Below, one piece after another: positions 62,754-64,000 of a stretch of 64,000 nucleotides of DNA. Both the position numbers and the translations under genes were made by a program. The stretch covers positions 4,300,501 to 4,364,500 of the forward strand of contig NZ_JAPFCC010000001.1 of assembly GCF_025562715.2 (NCBI RefSeq), read 5' to 3'. The notes under the pieces are model-generated. The model did no database searches. It saw only the letters and a list, made by a program, of their open reading frames with translations, and was not told the DNA's origin. Source of the stretch: Endozoicomonas gorgoniicola (GTDB lineage: Bacteria; Pseudomonadota; Gammaproteobacteria; Pseudomonadales; Endozoicomonadaceae). Each line of letters opens with the position of its first letter. Position 1 is the stretch's first letter.

Positions 62754-64000
62754 ATGGTTGATTCAGTATCTGGCGGTCGTCCGCAAACACCCGTTGAAGC
62801 CTTTCAGGAACAGCAAAAAGCAGGTCAGGCAGAAAAAATTGATAAAATAGGCCTGAGCTATGATAACGGCAATTCAGTATCTCATCTTGATGCCAAAGGC
62901 GAAAACCCTCTTGCTTCATCTATAATCCATGCCCCGGTCATCCCTGAGCCAGACTCAGCAACAACAGCGACCGGGGATAAACTCAGCGATGTGCATACTC
63001 AGACCCTGTTGCACAAGGTCAGGTCGGGGGTTAACAGCATCGTTAACTTTCTTAAACATGACCAGCCAGAGATGATAACTCCTGCGATATCTGAAAAAGC
63101 AAGTGAAATCAATGCCGGGCTGGGCAAAGTGTCATCGGCTCCAGTCCCACTAATGAAAGAACTTGCAGCTAAAGTGGACTCTCTGCATAACGGTCTGGAC
63201 AGCGGCACCCTGGATTCCGATCAGCTCGACCAGATCATGTCCGAAATCCGGTCAAAGATGGATGATAACTCCATAAAGTATTCTGAGTTTGATATTAAGT
63301 TGCGTTCGGCTAATGCCCAGCAAAAGCATGACAGTAATATTGAAAAAATTGAGAACCACATAAAAGAAGCAGAAAAGGCAAAACAAGAGTCTTCATCAGG
63401 TGGGTGGTTCAAGTCGTTTATTACGGCAATCTTCCCGCCACTCGCTCTTTTCGAGGCAGGCGTCCAGATTGCTGAAGAAATAACAGGCTCCGAGTCCAGT
63501 CTTAGCATGTTTTCAAAAAACAATGCTTTTGGGAAGGTTCTGGATGAGGCTGAAAAAGATATAGAAAAGACTTTTACGGACTTTGGCATTGATATTAAAG
63601 AAGCCTTCGAGCCAATAGGAAAAAAGGAAGCCTGGGATAATTTAGGCAAAGACCTGGACCGGGACCTCGGTAGACTTGGCAGAGACACCGAACAAGCCTT
63701 TTCCAAAGCGGGTAATGAGGTCGCTGATGCCTTCAAGCCTATAGGGAACAAGCAAGCCTGGGACAATTTAGGCGACGACCTCAACCGGGACCTCGGCAAA
63801 CTTGGCAAAGACACCGAACAAGCCTTTTCCAAAGCGGGTAATGAGGTCGCTGATGCCTTCGAGCCTATAGGGAACAAGCAAGCCTGGGATAATTTAGGCG
63901 ACGACCTCAACCGGGACCTCGGCAAACTTGGCAGAGACACCGAACAAGCCTTTTCCAAAGCGGGTAATGAAATTGCCGATGCCTACAAGCCAATAGGGCA
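62754..64000 (+). CDS. Putative type III-secreted translocator/effector with 42-residue repeats, 3'-truncated by window edge
   Basis: Start ATG 62754 overlaps the chaperone stop and has AGGAGG upstream; the frame stays open to the window end (415+ residues). Acidic, Ser/Asp-rich N-terminus; helical coiled-coil region (~170-215); one hydrophobic segment (FITAIFPPLALFEAGVQIA, ~221-239); then a 42-residue repeat (PIGNKQAWDNLG...RDLG.LG.DTEQAFSKAGNE) occurring three times. Gene order chaperone-translocator and the hydrophobic helix fit a T3SS translocator or large effector; no specific homologue is recognised. Confidence 0.7.
   Translation, partial: MVDSVSGGRPQTPVEAFQEQQKAGQAEKIDKIGLSYDNGNSVSHLDAKGENPLASSIIHAPVIPEPDSATTATGDKLSDVHTQTLLHKVRSGVNSIVNFLKHDQPEMITPAISEKASEINAGLGKVSSAPVPLMKELAAKVDSLHNGLDSGTLDSDQLDQIMSEIRSKMDDNSIKYSEFDIKLRSANAQQKHDSNIEKIENHIKEAEKAKQESSSGGWFKSFITAIFPPLALFEAGVQIAEEITGSESSLSMFSKNNAFGKVLDEAEKDIEKTFTDFGIDIKEAFEPIGKKEAWDNLGKDLDRDLGRLGRDTEQAFSKAGNEVADAFKPIGNKQAWDNLGDDLNRDLGKLGKDTEQAFSKAGNEVADAFEPIGNKQAWDNLGDDLNRDLGKLGRDTEQAFSKAGNEIADAYKPIG
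63612..63989 (+). repeat. 126-bp in-frame repeat, three copies and the start of a fourth
   Basis: Units begin at PIG codons 63612, 63738, 63864 and 63990, exactly 126 bases apart. The later units are nearly identical at the DNA level, so expansion is recent. The array continues past the window. Confidence 0.95.

Larger units (their letters stand above)
61647..62754 (+). pseudogene. Type III secretion chaperone (SycD/LcrH/IpgC family), split by IS200 element
   Basis: The 5' part (ATG 61647 to ~61703, AAGGA upstream) gives 19 codons ending EILS. The frame resumes at 62311 (VNYLANGGSLAEANNISRSM) and runs 147 codons to 62754. The joined ~166-residue protein has the class II chaperone layout: the short helix GGSLAEANNIS, then three TPRs starting GYNQYTTGHYEEAARVFQYL. 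Translation could restart at ATG 62368 and make a 128-residue TPR-only form. Its stop overlaps the next gene's ATG, the usual chaperone-translocator pairing. Confidence 0.85.

Noticed and set aside
63221..63958. 245-codon minus-strand frame with repeats
   Set aside because: Opposite the open plus-strand gene starting at 62754, which has a ribosome binding site, overlap with the chaperone stop and a coherent protein; the repeats are the same 126-bp units read backwards.

Overview
The window reads as chromosomal DNA of a marine, host-associated gammaproteobacterium. The housekeeping genes (DbpA, RlmA, DUF5062, DUF2956, RluA, PdxY) are gammaproteobacterial. The type III secretion genes, eukaryote-like proteins and IS load suggest an Endozoicomonas-like symbiont. 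That assignment is an inference from gene content; no rRNA gene is present to test it.

Layout. 1-8.4 kb: the 3' part of a pyruvate:ferredoxin oxidoreductase, then rnfCDGEA and a small cysteine-rich NqrM-like gene; no rnfB is present here. 8.5-13.8 kb: an IS605-type element with tnpB, a secreted VWA protein and a SulP transporter. 14.2-21.1 kb: a tandem array of five paralogous ~216-residue proteins with a possible Cys-His-Asp centre. The array spacers contain decayed pieces of the neighbouring isochorismatase-like gene, and a 1.7-kb IS splits the array from that gene. 21.2-27.6 kb: an acyl-CoA catabolic locus (CitE-like lyase, MaoC hydratase, biotin carboxylase, BCCP, carboxyltransferase, isovaleryl-CoA-dehydrogenase-like enzyme). 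27.6-30.2 kb: two more copies of the 216-residue family, with a spacer carrying a decayed piece of pdxY, then pdxY itself. 30.3-37.1 kb: YbjQ, an LplT-like MFS protein, RluA, a large unknown exported protein, an hsdM remnant and a RhuM-Fic protein. 37.4-42.3 kb: a possible peptide-modification locus (46-residue peptide, two cupin-like proteins, a HEAT-like protein, an MFS exporter). 42.5-51.7 kb: ordinary genes, a dicarboxylate-type transporter, and a two-component system facing a small periplasmic protein. 51.8-53.8 kb: an eighth copy of the 216-residue family, interrupted by a second tnpB element. 54-61.4 kb: a Cys-rich exported protein, a MarR regulator with its probable operators, a heterodimeric ABC exporter fused in one operon with a eukaryotic-type glutathione synthetase, and an outer-membrane protein. 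61.6-64 kb: a type III chaperone gene split by an IS200 element, then a repeat-containing secreted protein that runs off the window.

The most notable points are the duplicated 216-residue family with its neighbour-derived spacers, the peptide/cupin/HEAT/MFS locus, the Rnf cluster without RnfB, the MarR-ABC-glutathione synthetase operon, and the two precisely bounded tnpB elements with a covarying left-end hairpin.
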